A stretch of DNA of 64,000 nt from Paenibacillus dakarensis (GCF_001373415.1 NZ_CDSE01000041.1:1-64000); one strand, 5' to 3'; positions 7,576-16,690 are shown, counted from the first letter of the stretch. Translations and numbers: made by a program. Notes: generated by a model not told the origin, from the sequence alone.

Positions 7576-9438
7576 GTGTTCGCATTGAACCGGTTTCGTA
7601 TACCGTTTACGAAGCCATTTATATTTTTCTCCATCATTATGCTGCTGAAGAGCTATCTGGCCTGGATGGTCATCTTCGATGATGTACTTCCGTGGCGTCC
7701 GCTTGTTGCCGAAATTCCGTTCATCTGGCTCGCATTCAGTCTAATCGAATGGTTCGCCTCCAAACGCAAAATGGCAGCTTATATGACCGTTAATATATTG
7801 TTAACCGCCATATTTTTCGCTGCGATTATGTACTATAAATATTACGGCGTTATGGTAACCTATCATGCGCTGGAGCAGGTCAACCAGGTGACCGCAGTCA
7901 GTAACAGCGTGTTCTCACTCATGGACCCTTACTATTTGCTGATCTTCGCAGATATTATCTTGTTATTCGTACTTCTGTGGAGAAGCGACAAGGTCAAGAC
8001 ATGGAAACAGAAGCATTCCAAAAAAGAAAAACGGGCTCTCGCTTCCAGCTTATTCGTTCTATCCCTGATGCTATGTCTGGTGCAGATTATGCCCAACCGG
8101 GCCATCATGAACGAAATTGTGAGAGCGCAGGAGATGGGTATTCTCAACTACGAGGCCTATACGATTTTTCAAAATGAAGAAACCGAGCTTGTCGATGCTA
8201 AATCCATTAACCAGGAAGAGATCAATAAACTAAAGGGTCTTTCCCCGGTAACTGCGCCTGCATTTGAAGGTGTGGCTAAAGGGAAAAATGTCATTCTGAT
8301 TCAGATGGAGTCATTCCAGGAGTTTCTGATCAACTTAAAGCTGGACGGCAAGGAAGTTACACCGGTCATGAATAAGCTCGCTCAGGACAGCCTTTATTTC
8401 CCTAACTTCTTCCAGAACGTAGGACAGGGCAATACATCGGATGCGGAATTCGTTGTCAATACCTCCTTCTATATCCCGCCGCGGGGTGCTGCTACACAGC
8501 ATTATGCGGATAAGCAGCTGCCGAGCTTATCCAGGCTGCTTAAGGAGGATGGATATCAATCGGCCACGTTCCATACGAATGTCGTTGAATTCTGGAATCG
8601 CGAGGAGCTTTATAAAGGACTCGGGTTTGACCACTACTATGATAAATCCTTCTTCGGTGAACCGGATAAAATATTCTTCGGCTCATCTGATGAAGTACTG
8701 TATTCCAAAACAGCGGAAGAGCTGAAGAAAATGAATGATTCGGGGACGCCATTTTATGCCCAGGTCATCTCAATGACTGCTCATCATCCGTTTACGATTC
8801 CGGATACGAAGTACAAGATGACGCTGCCGGAGCGATATGAAGGGACTTTTGTCGGCGATTATATCAGGTCCCAGAACTATGCTGACTACGCCCTTGGATT
8901 GTTTATCGATCAGCTGAAAAAAGACGGCATTTGGGATAACAGTCTTGTCGTGGTGTACGGGGATCATCTCGGTCTGCCGATTTACTCGCTGGACAATGAC
9001 GATAAAGAGCTGATGAAAGAAATATACGGACGGGAATATGTGTCCTCTGACATGATTAATATCCCGCTCATGATACACGGTGAAGGTTATCTTCAGCCGG
9101 AAGTAATGGAGCAGATCGGCGGTCAGGTAGATATTCTGCCTACCATTGCGAATCTGATGGGTAACTCGATGAAGGAGCAGCTGCATTTCGGGCAGGATCT
9201 GCTGAATCAGAAGGACACCAACCTGCTGCCTGAACGCTATTATCTTCCTTCAGGCACCTTCATCAACAACACAACCCTGTTTATACCGGGCAATGCGTTC
9301 GAAGATGGTTCACTTTACCCGCTGCCAGGCAGAACCGAAGCCGAAACGGCAGCTTCCGAAAAAGAGTTCAACCGGGCACTTAAGCTGCTTCATCTCTCAG
9401 ACAGCTATTTAAGGCAGCTGCCTGAACATAATAAATAA
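7576..9438 (+). CDS. Lipoteichoic acid synthase-like membrane sulfatase (LtaS family)
   Basis: 620 residues. Five N-terminal membrane helices (about residues 10-165) precede an extracellular alkaline phosphatase/sulfatase-fold domain. The family nucleophile threonine is T287 in QGNTSDAEF, and metal-ligand motifs appear as LIQMESFQ near residue 240 and VVYGDHLG near residue 460. Such enzymes transfer glycerol-phosphate from phosphatidylglycerol to build polyglycerolphosphate lipoteichoic acid or a primer. Whether it is the main LtaS or a YfnI/YqgS/YvgJ-type paralog cannot be told. The GTG start has an AAAGGACGGCGG stretch upstream with loose spacing. Monocistronic with its own promoter and terminator. 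Confidence 0.87.
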   Translation: MFALNRFRIPFTKPFIFFSIIMLLKSYLAWMVIFDDVLPWRPLVAEIPFIWLAFSLIEWFASKRKMAAYMTVNILLTAIFFAAIMYYKYYGVMVTYHALEQVNQVTAVSNSVFSLMDPYYLLIFADIILLFVLLWRSDKVKTWKQKHSKKEKRALASSLFVLSLMLCLVQIMPNRAIMNEIVRAQEMGILNYEAYTIFQNEETELVDAKSINQEEINKLKGLSPVTAPAFEGVAKGKNVILIQMESFQEFLINLKLDGKEVTPVMNKLAQDSLYFPNFFQNVGQGNTSDAEFVVNTSFYIPPRGAATQHYADKQLPSLSRLLKEDGYQSATFHTNVVEFWNREELYKGLGFDHYYDKSFFGEPDKIFFGSSDEVLYSKTAEELKKMNDSGTPFYAQVISMTAHHPFTIPDTKYKMTLPERYEGTFVGDYIRSQNYADYALGLFIDQLKKDGIWDNSLVVVYGDHLGLPIYSLDNDDKELMKEIYGREYVSSDMINIPLMIHGEGYLQPEVMEQIGGQVDILPTIANLMGNSMKEQLHFGQDLLNQKDTNLLPERYYLPSGTFINNTTLFIPGNAFEDGSLYPLPGRTEAETAASEKEFNRALKLLHLSDSYLRQLPEHNK

Positions 9439-9444
9439 AGGATT

Positions 9445-9475
9445 AGGAGCTTCTCCATTACGGGGAGCTCCTTTT
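9445..9475 (+). terminator. Terminator of the LTA synthase-like gene
   Basis: A GGAGC...GCTCC stem with wobble extension to about 10 bp, followed by five T. Confidence 0.8.
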
Positions 9476-9532
9476 TCCTGTAGTTAGACTCTGCAGGTAC
9501 GAACCATTCCTCCAATCGTTGTTGTTATCCAA

Positions 9533-10027
9533 TTACTCAGATTCCTTGATTCCTCTAACTCCTTGCACGATCTTCTCCTTGAGAAACTCAGGCAGCGCAT
9601 AAACGACCGGCGCTGAAGGAATGTCGAATTTCAGATGGGAATGAGGAATTTCCGTAAGCAAAGTACCTACCGGATTGCCTTTTCAGTCATGAATCACATT
9701 CCAAAAAATTCTTGATCTATTATCTTCCGTTCCCCATTTCTCAAGGGAGTTTCTGAAAATCAGTCGCTTTGCAATAACGAAATCGTTCTCTTCCAGCTTC
9801 ACCATAGCACTAAAACCGGCACTTTCCAGTTCTTCAAATATGGTTGGCATCAACTCATCCAAATAAAGACCGTAGGCCGCATCTTCTATTTCTGCGAAAG
9901 CTGCGGTCAAGTCTTTGTGCATCGAATCGTATAACGGCTTCCATTCGGACTCGATATATCGGTTGGCCTCCTCACCTATTTCTTTTATCGTCATGTCTTG
10001 GTGGAAATTCGGGAACTGTTTTTCCAT
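9533..10027 (-). pseudogene. Hypothetical gene interrupted by an in-frame TGA
   Basis: Translation from ATG 10027 (GGAGGAG 8 nt upstream) gives 114 residues, MEKQFPNFHQD to WNVIHD, then TGA at 9683-9685. The same frame stays open for another 49 codons, KGNPVGTLLTEIPHSHLKF to GIKESE, ending TAA at 9533-9535. That continuation is protein-like and looks like the natural C-terminus of a 164-codon gene. One C-to-T change from CGA would explain the stop. I do not recognise the family; it is soluble, acidic and rich in helices. It is either a recent pseudogene, a truncated functional protein ending at 9683, or a sequencing error. It is divergent from the MerR-type gene. Confidence 0.6.
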
Positions 10028-10178
10028 ACAATTTCTCCTCCTTTTCATCATTGCAAATAAATTGTACAACATACTAGCCAATTGCAAGGTTTATCAAGTA
10101 ATAAGAAGGATAATCTATTGCATATTCAGAAAACCTTACAAACAACTTTAATGTTCATATTAGGGAGAGATCGCGATT

Positions 10179-10886
10179 ATGAAGATGCGTCCCAAAAAAA
10201 TGGCAGCAACATTTATGATTAGCCCCAGCACTTTACGGAACTATGAAGCTAATGGCCTCATTCCTCCTGCGGGAAGATCAGCGAACGGCTATCGTTTTTA
10301 TACAGATCTGCATGCAGCTTACTTGGCATGTATTCAAGCCATGGCCCCTGCCTTCGGAATGGAAGTGACAACAGAGGTGCTTCATTATCTTCAACGTGAC
10401 AAGATGCATAACGCTTTGTGGGTCATCAGGGAAAAGGAGGTCATTTTATACGAGGATAAAGTAAAGTTGGAAAAGTTAATCGGGGATATTCGGCTATTAG
10501 TGAAGGAGAATACATTTCCAAATGCAAAGGAGCGCCTTACCATCAAGGAAGTATCCGAAGCGATGAAGATACCAAAATCAACGATCCGTTACTGGGAACA
10601 CGCAGGGTATGTGGTCGCGGACCGAGACCCTGAAAACAGTTATCGATTCTACAATGAAGGTCATCTGCTAAAGGTGGGGTTGCTCCAAGTCATGCAAAAC
10701 TTTGTTTATTCAGAGGAAAGCGTGAAATATAAGCGTTTGATTGCCGCTGCCGAGCATGGTGATCTGAAATGCGTCATGAAGCTGGCTGAGAATATCCGAA
10801 CTCACCTAGATAAGAGGATCGAGTCTCAAGTTTTCGGAGTATCCAGGCTGCACCATTTGATGCAATTGATAAAAACACCGATCTAG
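10179..10886 (+). CDS. MerR-type transcription regulator with two HTH domains
   Basis: 235 residues containing two MerR-like winged helices: residues about 5-50 (SPSTLRNYEANGLIPPAGRSANGYR) and about 122-170 (LTIKEVSEAMKIPKSTIRYWEHAGYV). A helical linker of about 70 residues separates them. Ordinary MerR proteins have a single HTH and dimerise; two per chain suggests either a pseudo-dimer or an effectorless architecture. No cysteine or drug-binding C-terminal domain follows. The start has GGGAGAG upstream. It is divergent from the interrupted gene at 9533-10027. Target unknown. Confidence 0.75.
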   Translation: MKMRPKKMAATFMISPSTLRNYEANGLIPPAGRSANGYRFYTDLHAAYLACIQAMAPAFGMEVTTEVLHYLQRDKMHNALWVIREKEVILYEDKVKLEKLIGDIRLLVKENTFPNAKERLTIKEVSEAMKIPKSTIRYWEHAGYVVADRDPENSYRFYNEGHLLKVGLLQVMQNFVYSEESVKYKRLIAAAEHGDLKCVMKLAENIRTHLDKRIESQVFGVSRLHHLMQLIKTPI

Positions 10887-11055
10887 CCCAAGCAAATAAA
10901 AAAAGAAGCAAATAACAACGCGGCATACGTTATTATCTACTTCCTATTACAGCACCCTAATCCTAACCTTTATACGGTGGGTTTTCGCTTGTTTAGCTTC
11001 CATCTAATCCAGCAAGGATCGTCCAGGAACATAGGGTACCTTATACATAAACCCG

Positions 11056-11961
11056 CTACAGCAGCGGATAAATGTCTGACCACACAGCGTCCATAATGTC
11101 CTGCATCCGGTCCTCATTACTGTTGATTGCAATAACTGCATCCAGCTTAGGCAGAATGATGCAGAGCTGTCCCTGGGCACCATCTGCACGGTATGCATCA
11201 TGCGTACACATCCAGAACTGACACCCGTACCCCTGCTCCCAATCCCTGCTGCCCTTCGAATCAATGTGCTTATGCGTAACAAAATCAATCCACTCTGCCG
11301 GAACCAGCTGCTGTCCATTCCACTCACCACGCTTCAGCAGCATCTGGCCGAACCGGCTCAATTCCTCATTGCTGATCGATAATCCGGCGCAGCCAAGAGT
11401 TATGCCGAGCGGAGATGTTTCCCACGTGACATTCCTGATTTCGAGCGGGTCGAACAGTCGCGGGGTTAGATAATCCTTTACCGTTTGTCCCATCACTGCC
11501 TGAAATAGAGCTGAGATCATAAAGGTATCCCCACTGCTGTATGTAAAGGTCTCACCTGGCTTCCGATCAAGCGGAAGGGACATATAATATTTAGCCCAAT
11601 CCTTCTCCTGCAGGGAAGCTCTTTCGGGCGCCCATAACGGAGGTGAATCATGGCCTGTGGACATGCGCAGCAGATTGTATAACGTAATATGCCCGGGATG
11701 AAGCGGCGAATCTTCCTGCACCGGTGCCTCACTCGGGAAAAATTGTCCGAGCTGGTGATCGAGCGATAACTTACCTTCTTCAATGGCAAGTCCTACAGCC
11801 ATACAGGTAAACGATTTGCTCACCGAATGCTGCAAACGCCGCTGATCCTTCGCCAAGTCCCACGCATCACGCTCTTCCCCGTTCTGACGTACACGAGCCG
11901 AAAATACCTGAAGCTCCTTATCCGTAATTCGTTTAACAAAGCCTTCTAGTAAATGAGCCAT
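11056..11961 (-). CDS. Serine hydrolase of the beta-lactamase class C/penicillin-binding (PF00144) fold
   Basis: 301 residues, no signal peptide, so cytoplasmic. The SxxK motif is S46-V-S-K49 in QHSVSKSFT, and the second motif is Y141-S-S in FTYSSGD. A GAQGQ segment near the C-terminus stands in the place of the third motif. These features fit esterase or amidase relatives of class C beta-lactamases (EstB-like), rather than a real beta-lactamase, because it is not exported. ATG 11961 has GAGGGG 7 nt upstream. It is divergent from the carbohydrate locus at 12353; no functional link is evident. Confidence 0.8.
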   Translation of the reverse strand: MAHLLEGFVKRITDKELQVFSARVRQNGEERDAWDLAKDQRRLQHSVSKSFTCMAVGLAIEEGKLSLDHQLGQFFPSEAPVQEDSPLHPGHITLYNLLRMSTGHDSPPLWAPERASLQEKDWAKYYMSLPLDRKPGETFTYSSGDTFMISALFQAVMGQTVKDYLTPRLFDPLEIRNVTWETSPLGITLGCAGLSISNEELSRFGQMLLKRGEWNGQQLVPAEWIDFVTHKHIDSKGSRDWEQGYGCQFWMCTHDAYRADGAQGQLCIILPKLDAVIAINSNEDRMQDIMDAVWSDIYPLL

Positions 11962-12026
11962 GAACTGCCCCTCTTTCTACTCTTTCCCCTAATAAAAATT
12001 ATATATAGAATACCATGTTTCAACGC

Positions 12027-12046
12027 CTATAGAAACGTTTCAATAG
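12027..12046 (+). promoter_or_regulatory. LacI-family operator-like palindrome, upstream copy
   Basis: A 20-bp palindrome centred on GAAACGTTTC (12032-12041) with matching CTAT/ATAG flanks and one mismatched pair. The central CG step and flanking A/T tracts are typical of LacI/CcpA-type operators. It lies about 200 bp before the promoter-proximal copy, a distance compatible with looping. Confidence 0.5.
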
Positions 12047-12215
12047 ATATTATAGGAAAATAATACCTTTATCTTTCTTCACACTCCAAGCTGACTCCCT
12101 TCTGAAAAGGTGAGTAACAGTGAGCCTCCGACAATGAAACTCCCACAAAATAAGGACTTTTCGACAAAACGGCGACATTTTCCAACAAAATTATCTAAGA
12201 TTTTTAAAAAGAACA

Positions 12216-12245
12216 TTGACATGAGATGTGAGGTAGATTTATGAT
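12216..12245 (+). promoter_or_regulatory. Promoter of the oligoglucan utilisation locus
   Basis: TTGACA (12216-12221), an 18-nt spacer, TATGAT (12240-12245). The predicted start falls inside the palindrome at 12247-12266, which would allow direct repression. Confidence 0.7.
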
Positions 12246-12246
12246 G

Positions 12247-12277
12247 TTATCGAAACGATTCGATAAATCGCTTTCAT
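12247..12277 (+). promoter_or_regulatory. LacI-family operator over the transcription start, with overlapping partial cre site
   Basis: TTATCGAA-ACGA-TTCGATAA (12247-12266) is a near-perfect 20-bp palindrome directly after the -10. Overlapping it, the minus strand of 12262-12277 reads ATGAAAGCGATTTATC, which matches the CcpA cre consensus except at the last CA. The locus ends with its own LacI-family gene (22763-23752), the natural candidate regulator. Confidence 0.55.
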
Positions 12278-12352
12278 TTCATGAAACACTATTTTAGCAG
12301 GCGGTTAACAAATGACCCCCTAAGCTAAACACATCGTTGAAAGGGGTTAGAT

Positions 12353-13120
12353 ATGGCCCATATCACCATTGAGACCGGATCGCCTACCCTTTGCATGACA
12401 ACCAGTATTCATGTTGTCTCTCCGGTCGACACCGGACAGGATTCGGATCGCACGCTCTACTTGCTTCACGGAGCGGGAGATAATGCAAGCACCTGGCAGC
12501 GGTTAACCACGGTTGAGCTTTACGCCCAAAAGTATAATTGTACCGTCATCATGCCGGAGGCGAATCGCAGCTACTATACGGATATGACGTATGGATTAAA
12601 CTACTTCTCTTATATTACCCAAGAACTGCCTGAGCTTTGTAATCGGCTATTTAAAATGAATACGGACCCTGAACACACCTTCATTGCCGGGTTGTCTATG
12701 GGTGGGTATGGGGCACTGAAGTGTGCTCTAACCTATCCCGAACGTTATGCAAAGGCTGTATCTTTATCCGGCGTAACGGACATTAAACAGCGGCTTCACC
12801 ATATGGACATGCCGCAGGGTATGGTGAAGGAAATGCAGGCGGTATTCGGACCTGATCTTCAAGTCATGCCGGATCAGGACATTTACGCTTTAGCAGCGAA
12901 GCGGCTGAAGGAACCGGACAAGCTTCCCTCTATATTATGCTGCTGCGGCTCTGAAGATCCTTTCATCCAGATGAACAGGGAATTCGCTGCCTATATGCAG
13001 GAGACGAAATTCGATTTTCGTTATGTTGAGGGACCCGGTTCGCATGACTGGCTCTTCTGGGAAGAGCATTTGAGAACGACCTTTGATTTTCTTTTTAACG
13101 ACAAGACCCAAGAAGAGTGA
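12353..13120 (+). CDS. EstA/esterase D-family alpha/beta-hydrolase, first gene of the oligoglucan locus
   Basis: 255 residues, no signal peptide. The fold is that of the esterase D/tributyrin esterase family (PF00756): nucleophile S115 in GLSMGGYG, probable acid D202 in GSEDPF and base H231 in GSHDW, with the oxyanion segment LLHGAGDN near residue 38. Relatives hydrolyse short acyl esters such as acetyl or formyl groups. As the first gene of a sugar-uptake operon it could remove acyl groups from imported oligosaccharides; this is inferred from context only. GAAAGGGG precedes the ATG, and the downstream permease starts 11 nt after its stop. Confidence 0.82.
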   Translation: MAHITIETGSPTLCMTTSIHVVSPVDTGQDSDRTLYLLHGAGDNASTWQRLTTVELYAQKYNCTVIMPEANRSYYTDMTYGLNYFSYITQELPELCNRLFKMNTDPEHTFIAGLSMGGYGALKCALTYPERYAKAVSLSGVTDIKQRLHHMDMPQGMVKEMQAVFGPDLQVMPDQDIYALAAKRLKEPDKLPSILCCCGSEDPFIQMNREFAAYMQETKFDFRYVEGPGSHDWLFWEEHLRTTFDFLFNDKTQEE

Positions 13121-13131
13121 GGAGATGCCAC

Positions 13132-14097
13132 TTGAAACCTGCAGCCTTAGGGCCAGATAAGAAGGCAAATGCAAGTAAGCCTTCAAAATTCAAAACACTG
13201 CTAGCTGAAATCAAGAAACACCGAATGGTTTACACCCTGTTAATTCCGGGAGTCGTATGGTTGTTCTTGTTCGCTTATATGCCTATGGGGGGCCTCTCTC
13301 TTGCATTTAAGGACTACAAGGCGAACCTGGGAATATGGGGAAGCCCATGGGTCGGATTCGAGAACTTTAAATATGTATTCCGGGACCCGAACTTCATCGA
13401 CTCTGTATGGCGAACGCTTTATATCAATATCATTAAACTCGTCATCACGTTCCCGGCTCCAATCCTGCTGGCGCTTATGCTGAATGAACTGCGGATGAGC
13501 AAGATGAAGAAAGCATTTCAAACCGTGCTTACCTTCCCGCACTTCCTGTCATGGATTATCGTAGCCGGTATTGTTATCAATGTTCTGTCTTACGACGGTC
13601 TTGTGAACAGCACACTTACCCTGCTCGGGCTGCCGACAATCAACTTCCTGGGCTCAGAGAAATCTTTCATTCCGATGCTCTTGATGACGGATATATGGAA
13701 ATCCACGGGATGGGGCGCCATTGTATACTTGGCCGCGATCTCCGGTATCGATCAGGATCAGTACGAATCGGCTCAGATCGACGGTGCTACAAGAATGCAG
13801 CAGATGTTCCGCATTACACTGCCGAACATTCTTCCAACGGTAACGATCATGTTCATTCTGTCGGTTGGCGGACTGATGTCCTCCGGTTTTGACCAAATAT
13901 TCAACTTGGCTAATGCCGCAACCAAGAATGTGTCGGAAGTGCTGGACGTTTATATTTACCGGATCACGTTCCAATCGTCGACTGACTTCTCATTCTCCAC
14001 CGCAGTCAGCTTGTTCCGATCGCTTGTGAATATGGCGCTGCTGTTGTCCGCTGACAGAATCGCCAAGAGAATGGGCGGAGACGGATTATTCCGTTAA
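13132..14097 (+). CDS. ABC sugar transporter permease (LplB/YtcP-partner type)
   Basis: 321 residues with six predicted helices and the EAA loop YESAQIDGATRMQQMFRIT, the contact site for the ATPase. It is typical of CUT1 permeases that pair with LplA-like binding proteins. I choose TTG 13132 because GAGGAG lies 8 nt before it; the longer frame from GTG 13117 overlaps the esterase stop and contains that ribosome site. With the next two genes it forms an importer for oligosaccharides; no ATPase gene is in the locus, so a shared MsmX-type ATPase must serve it. Confidence 0.87.
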   Translation: MKPAALGPDKKANASKPSKFKTLLAEIKKHRMVYTLLIPGVVWLFLFAYMPMGGLSLAFKDYKANLGIWGSPWVGFENFKYVFRDPNFIDSVWRTLYINIIKLVITFPAPILLALMLNELRMSKMKKAFQTVLTFPHFLSWIIVAGIVINVLSYDGLVNSTLTLLGLPTINFLGSEKSFIPMLLMTDIWKSTGWGAIVYLAAISGIDQDQYESAQIDGATRMQQMFRITLPNILPTVTIMFILSVGGLMSSGFDQIFNLANAATKNVSEVLDVYIYRITFQSSTDFSFSTAVSLFRSLVNMALLLSADRIAKRMGGDGLFR

Positions 14098-14113
14098 GAA
14101 AGGAGTGAAAAAG

Positions 14114-15028
14114 ATGAGTTCAATCACAACAACACCCAAAGAACGCAAGGCACGTAAACGCAAGAAAAACATGACCCTGCTCGACTACATCCTTTTTGCC
14201 GTGCTGCTCGTGCTGGCTTTACTTATATTGATACCGTTCTGGAACGTCATTATGATCTCATTCGCAACACCTAAGGAATATGCAGACAATCCGCTCTTGA
14301 TGCTCCCTCAGAATCCAACGCTGGACAACTATAAAGCATTGTTTGCAGATGGCAGTATACTGACAGGCTACTGGAACACCTTCAAGCTTCTTATTATTGG
14401 ACTTCCGCTCAGCTTGTTTATAACGATTACTATGGCTTATGCGCTGAGCAGAAATAAATTCCCCGGCAAGAAATTAATCTTCATGCTAGTGCTTTTCACG
14501 ATGATCTTTAACGGCGGTATCGTTCCGCTGTATCTCGTCATGAAATCACTGCATCTGACCGGATCGCTCTGGTCCGTCATTCTGGCAGGGAGCTTCAGCG
14601 CTTTCAATATGATTCTGATGATGAACTACTTCCAAGGGCTGCCTGAGTCTCTAATGGAGTCTGCTCGTCTGGATGGTGCCGGAGAGTGGAAAATCCTGTT
14701 CTCCGTTGTGCTTCCGCTGGCTGCCCCAATTATTGCTACAATCACCCTGTTCTACGGGGTGGGCATCTGGAACAGCTGGTATGATGCCATGATTTTCCTG
14801 AGGAAGGCAGATCAGCTGCCGCTGCAGAACGTACTCCGAACCATCATTGTGGAATCGCAGACCAACGCATCCAACGCATCCAGTGTTGATTCCATAGGCA
14901 AGGCCAATTTCTCGACAGGCATGAAGATGGCAGCCGTATTCGTAACCATGGTGCCAATCATGTGTTTCTTCCCGATGCTGCAAAAGCATTTTGCCAAAGG
15001 GGTATTGACAGGTGCAATCAAGACCTGA
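14114..15028 (+). CDS. ABC sugar transporter permease (LplC/YtcP type)
   Basis: 304 residues, six predicted helices, EAA loop LMESARLDGAGEWKILFSV. It is the second half of a CUT1 permease pair. ATG 14114 is chosen because AGGAG lies 8 nt upstream; the GTG at 14105 would overlap it. It lies 16 nt after the first permease gene, so the two are co-transcribed. Confidence 0.87.
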   Translation: MSSITTTPKERKARKRKKNMTLLDYILFAVLLVLALLILIPFWNVIMISFATPKEYADNPLLMLPQNPTLDNYKALFADGSILTGYWNTFKLLIIGLPLSLFITITMAYALSRNKFPGKKLIFMLVLFTMIFNGGIVPLYLVMKSLHLTGSLWSVILAGSFSAFNMILMMNYFQGLPESLMESARLDGAGEWKILFSVVLPLAAPIIATITLFYGVGIWNSWYDAMIFLRKADQLPLQNVLRTIIVESQTNASNASSVDSIGKANFSTGMKMAAVFVTMVPIMCFFPMLQKHFAKGVLTGAIKT

Positions 15029-15091
15029 TTAATGCATAGATTTTTGATTAAAAATTTGATTAAAAAATCTTATTATTCATGGGGGTAAAAC

Positions 15092-16690
15092 ATGAAAACG
15101 AACAAAAAGTTTTCCGCAAAGTCAATCCTGATGATGCTGCTGTGCCTGAGCATGATTATGGTCACGGCCTGCTCCAGCAAAGAATCTTCAGGCGGTAACG
15201 AGAAAGACGAGAATGGCAATTACAAAGAGAAGCTGAAAATTTCAGTAGCCAATACGGTTACCGTTAATGATGGCGATCTGGATAATGAATTCCATAAGTT
15301 CTGGATGGATAAGTACAACATCGAGTGGGACTACAACTTCGTTGAATGGGGTTCTTGGGGCGAGAAGCTTCGCCTGTGGATCAACTCGGGCGATTTGCCT
15401 GATGTAGCGGCATGGGACTATGTTCATGGCGATGCGATGAACTACATTGACCAAGGTCTCCTGTACAAGTTCCCGGATGACTGGAAGGAACGCTGGCCGA
15501 ATGTGGCTGCAGCTTACAAGCTGACAGGCCTTGGAGAGCAGCTGGAGGAACTGACTGGCGGCACTTACGTTTTGCCAAGACCGGTTTATTTCGAGAACAA
15601 GCCTGCTGATCCGCTCGTCAACCAAATTGGTGTTATCGCCATCCGCAAAGACTGGGCTGAGGCTGTAAATTTTGAAATCAAAGATGTTTATACAACAAGC
15701 GAGCTTATGGATTATGCACGTCTCGTTAAAGAGAAGGACCCGGGCAAAGTGGGATCCAAGCTTGTACCGATCTCTTATAACGCTGGCGATGTCCTGACTA
15801 ACATCATGATGCCAAACAGCGAGCACTCCCGTGTAGAATCCGCTTTCTACAAAGGTGAAGACGGCAAGTACCACTGGGGACCGGCTGATCCGGAAACACT
15901 GACTGGACTTAAACTGATGCAACAAGCTTATAAAGAAGGCCTGCTGAACCCTGAGTATTACACTTGGAAAAACAGCGAAGGCAGCAACAACTTCCGTGTA
16001 AACGGAACTGCAGCTGTAATGAGCCTCGGGGGTCTTGCTTCCTACCGTCAAGACGTGGATAAGGACATGAAGCAGAACCTGAATATTGAAAGTGATGAGG
16101 TTGTTCATACAGCGATCGTTCTTGGTGACGATGGTAAATACCGCAACCTGGAGCAAGTGAACTTCTGGTCCTCCCTCATCTTCTCCCCTGACATCAGCGA
16201 TGAGAAGTTTGAGCGCATCATGGATATGATCGATTACACGACAACCAAGGAAGGCCAGATGCTGCTGAACATGGGCTTTGAAGGCACAGACTGGAAATAC
16301 GGCGAGAACAATGAATTGATCAGCCTGCTTCCGGAAGGAACTACGGTTGGTACAAAATATCCTGGCCGTTTTGAAGGGCTTTACCTGCTCGGCGACGACT
16401 TCAGCATGATCAACCCGGCTATCAAACAAGAATATCGCGATACAGCAGTTAAGCATTATCAGAACAAAGCCAAATTGGGCGCAGAAGGCGGTAAATTGGC
16501 AACTTACGACTGGGATGAAAAGTTGTATGATTCCAAAGCCAAGAACCAGGCTACATTCACCTATGAAGATGAATATACCAACCTGATTCTCCAGGATGGA
16601 GACCTTGAAGCAAACTGGAAGAAGTGGGTTGAAAGCAAACAATCTCTTGTACAGCCTGTTTTGGATGAGCTCAACAACTTGAAGAAATAA
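15092..16690 (+). CDS. Extracellular oligosaccharide-binding lipoprotein (LplA-like, CUT1)
   Basis: 532 residues. A lipoprotein signal (residues 1-27, lipobox VTAC) is followed by a large two-lobe binding protein of the LplA type. In context it should deliver sophoro-oligosaccharides to the two permeases; in Listeria the binding protein of the equivalent locus (Lin1841) has been shown to bind such sugars. GGGGG lies 6 nt before the ATG. A string of hairpins follows the gene, which usually keeps the binding-protein message more abundant than its neighbours. Confidence 0.87.
   Translation: MKTNKKFSAKSILMMLLCLSMIMVTACSSKESSGGNEKDENGNYKEKLKISVANTVTVNDGDLDNEFHKFWMDKYNIEWDYNFVEWGSWGEKLRLWINSGDLPDVAAWDYVHGDAMNYIDQGLLYKFPDDWKERWPNVAAAYKLTGLGEQLEELTGGTYVLPRPVYFENKPADPLVNQIGVIAIRKDWAEAVNFEIKDVYTTSELMDYARLVKEKDPGKVGSKLVPISYNAGDVLTNIMMPNSEHSRVESAFYKGEDGKYHWGPADPETLTGLKLMQQAYKEGLLNPEYYTWKNSEGSNNFRVNGTAAVMSLGGLASYRQDVDKDMKQNLNIESDEVVHTAIVLGDDGKYRNLEQVNFWSSLIFSPDISDEKFERIMDMIDYTTTKEGQMLLNMGFEGTDWKYGENNELISLLPEGTTVGTKYPGRFEGLYLLGDDFSMINPAIKQEYRDTAVKHYQNKAKLGAEGGKLATYDWDEKLYDSKAKNQATFTYEDEYTNLILQDGDLEANWKKWVESKQSLVQPVLDELNNLKK

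Larger units (their letters stand above)
11962..12352. other. 391-bp control region between the serine hydrolase and the carbohydrate locus
   Basis: No gene is seen here. It holds two LacI-type palindromes (12027-12046 and 12247-12266), a promoter (12216-12245), a partial cre-like site (12262-12277) and a further TTTCATGAAA palindrome (12277-12286). The long untranslated stretch after the promoter (about 100 nt) precedes the esterase gene. Confidence 0.6.

Noticed and set aside
9683..9685. TGA as a selenocysteine codon
   Set aside because: No hairpin of SECIS type follows directly and the context is not a redox motif; a nonsense mutation is simpler.
11056..11961. A true beta-lactamase (antibiotic resistance)
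   Set aside because: No signal peptide and a YSS instead of YxN motif; an esterase-like cytoplasmic hydrolase fits better.
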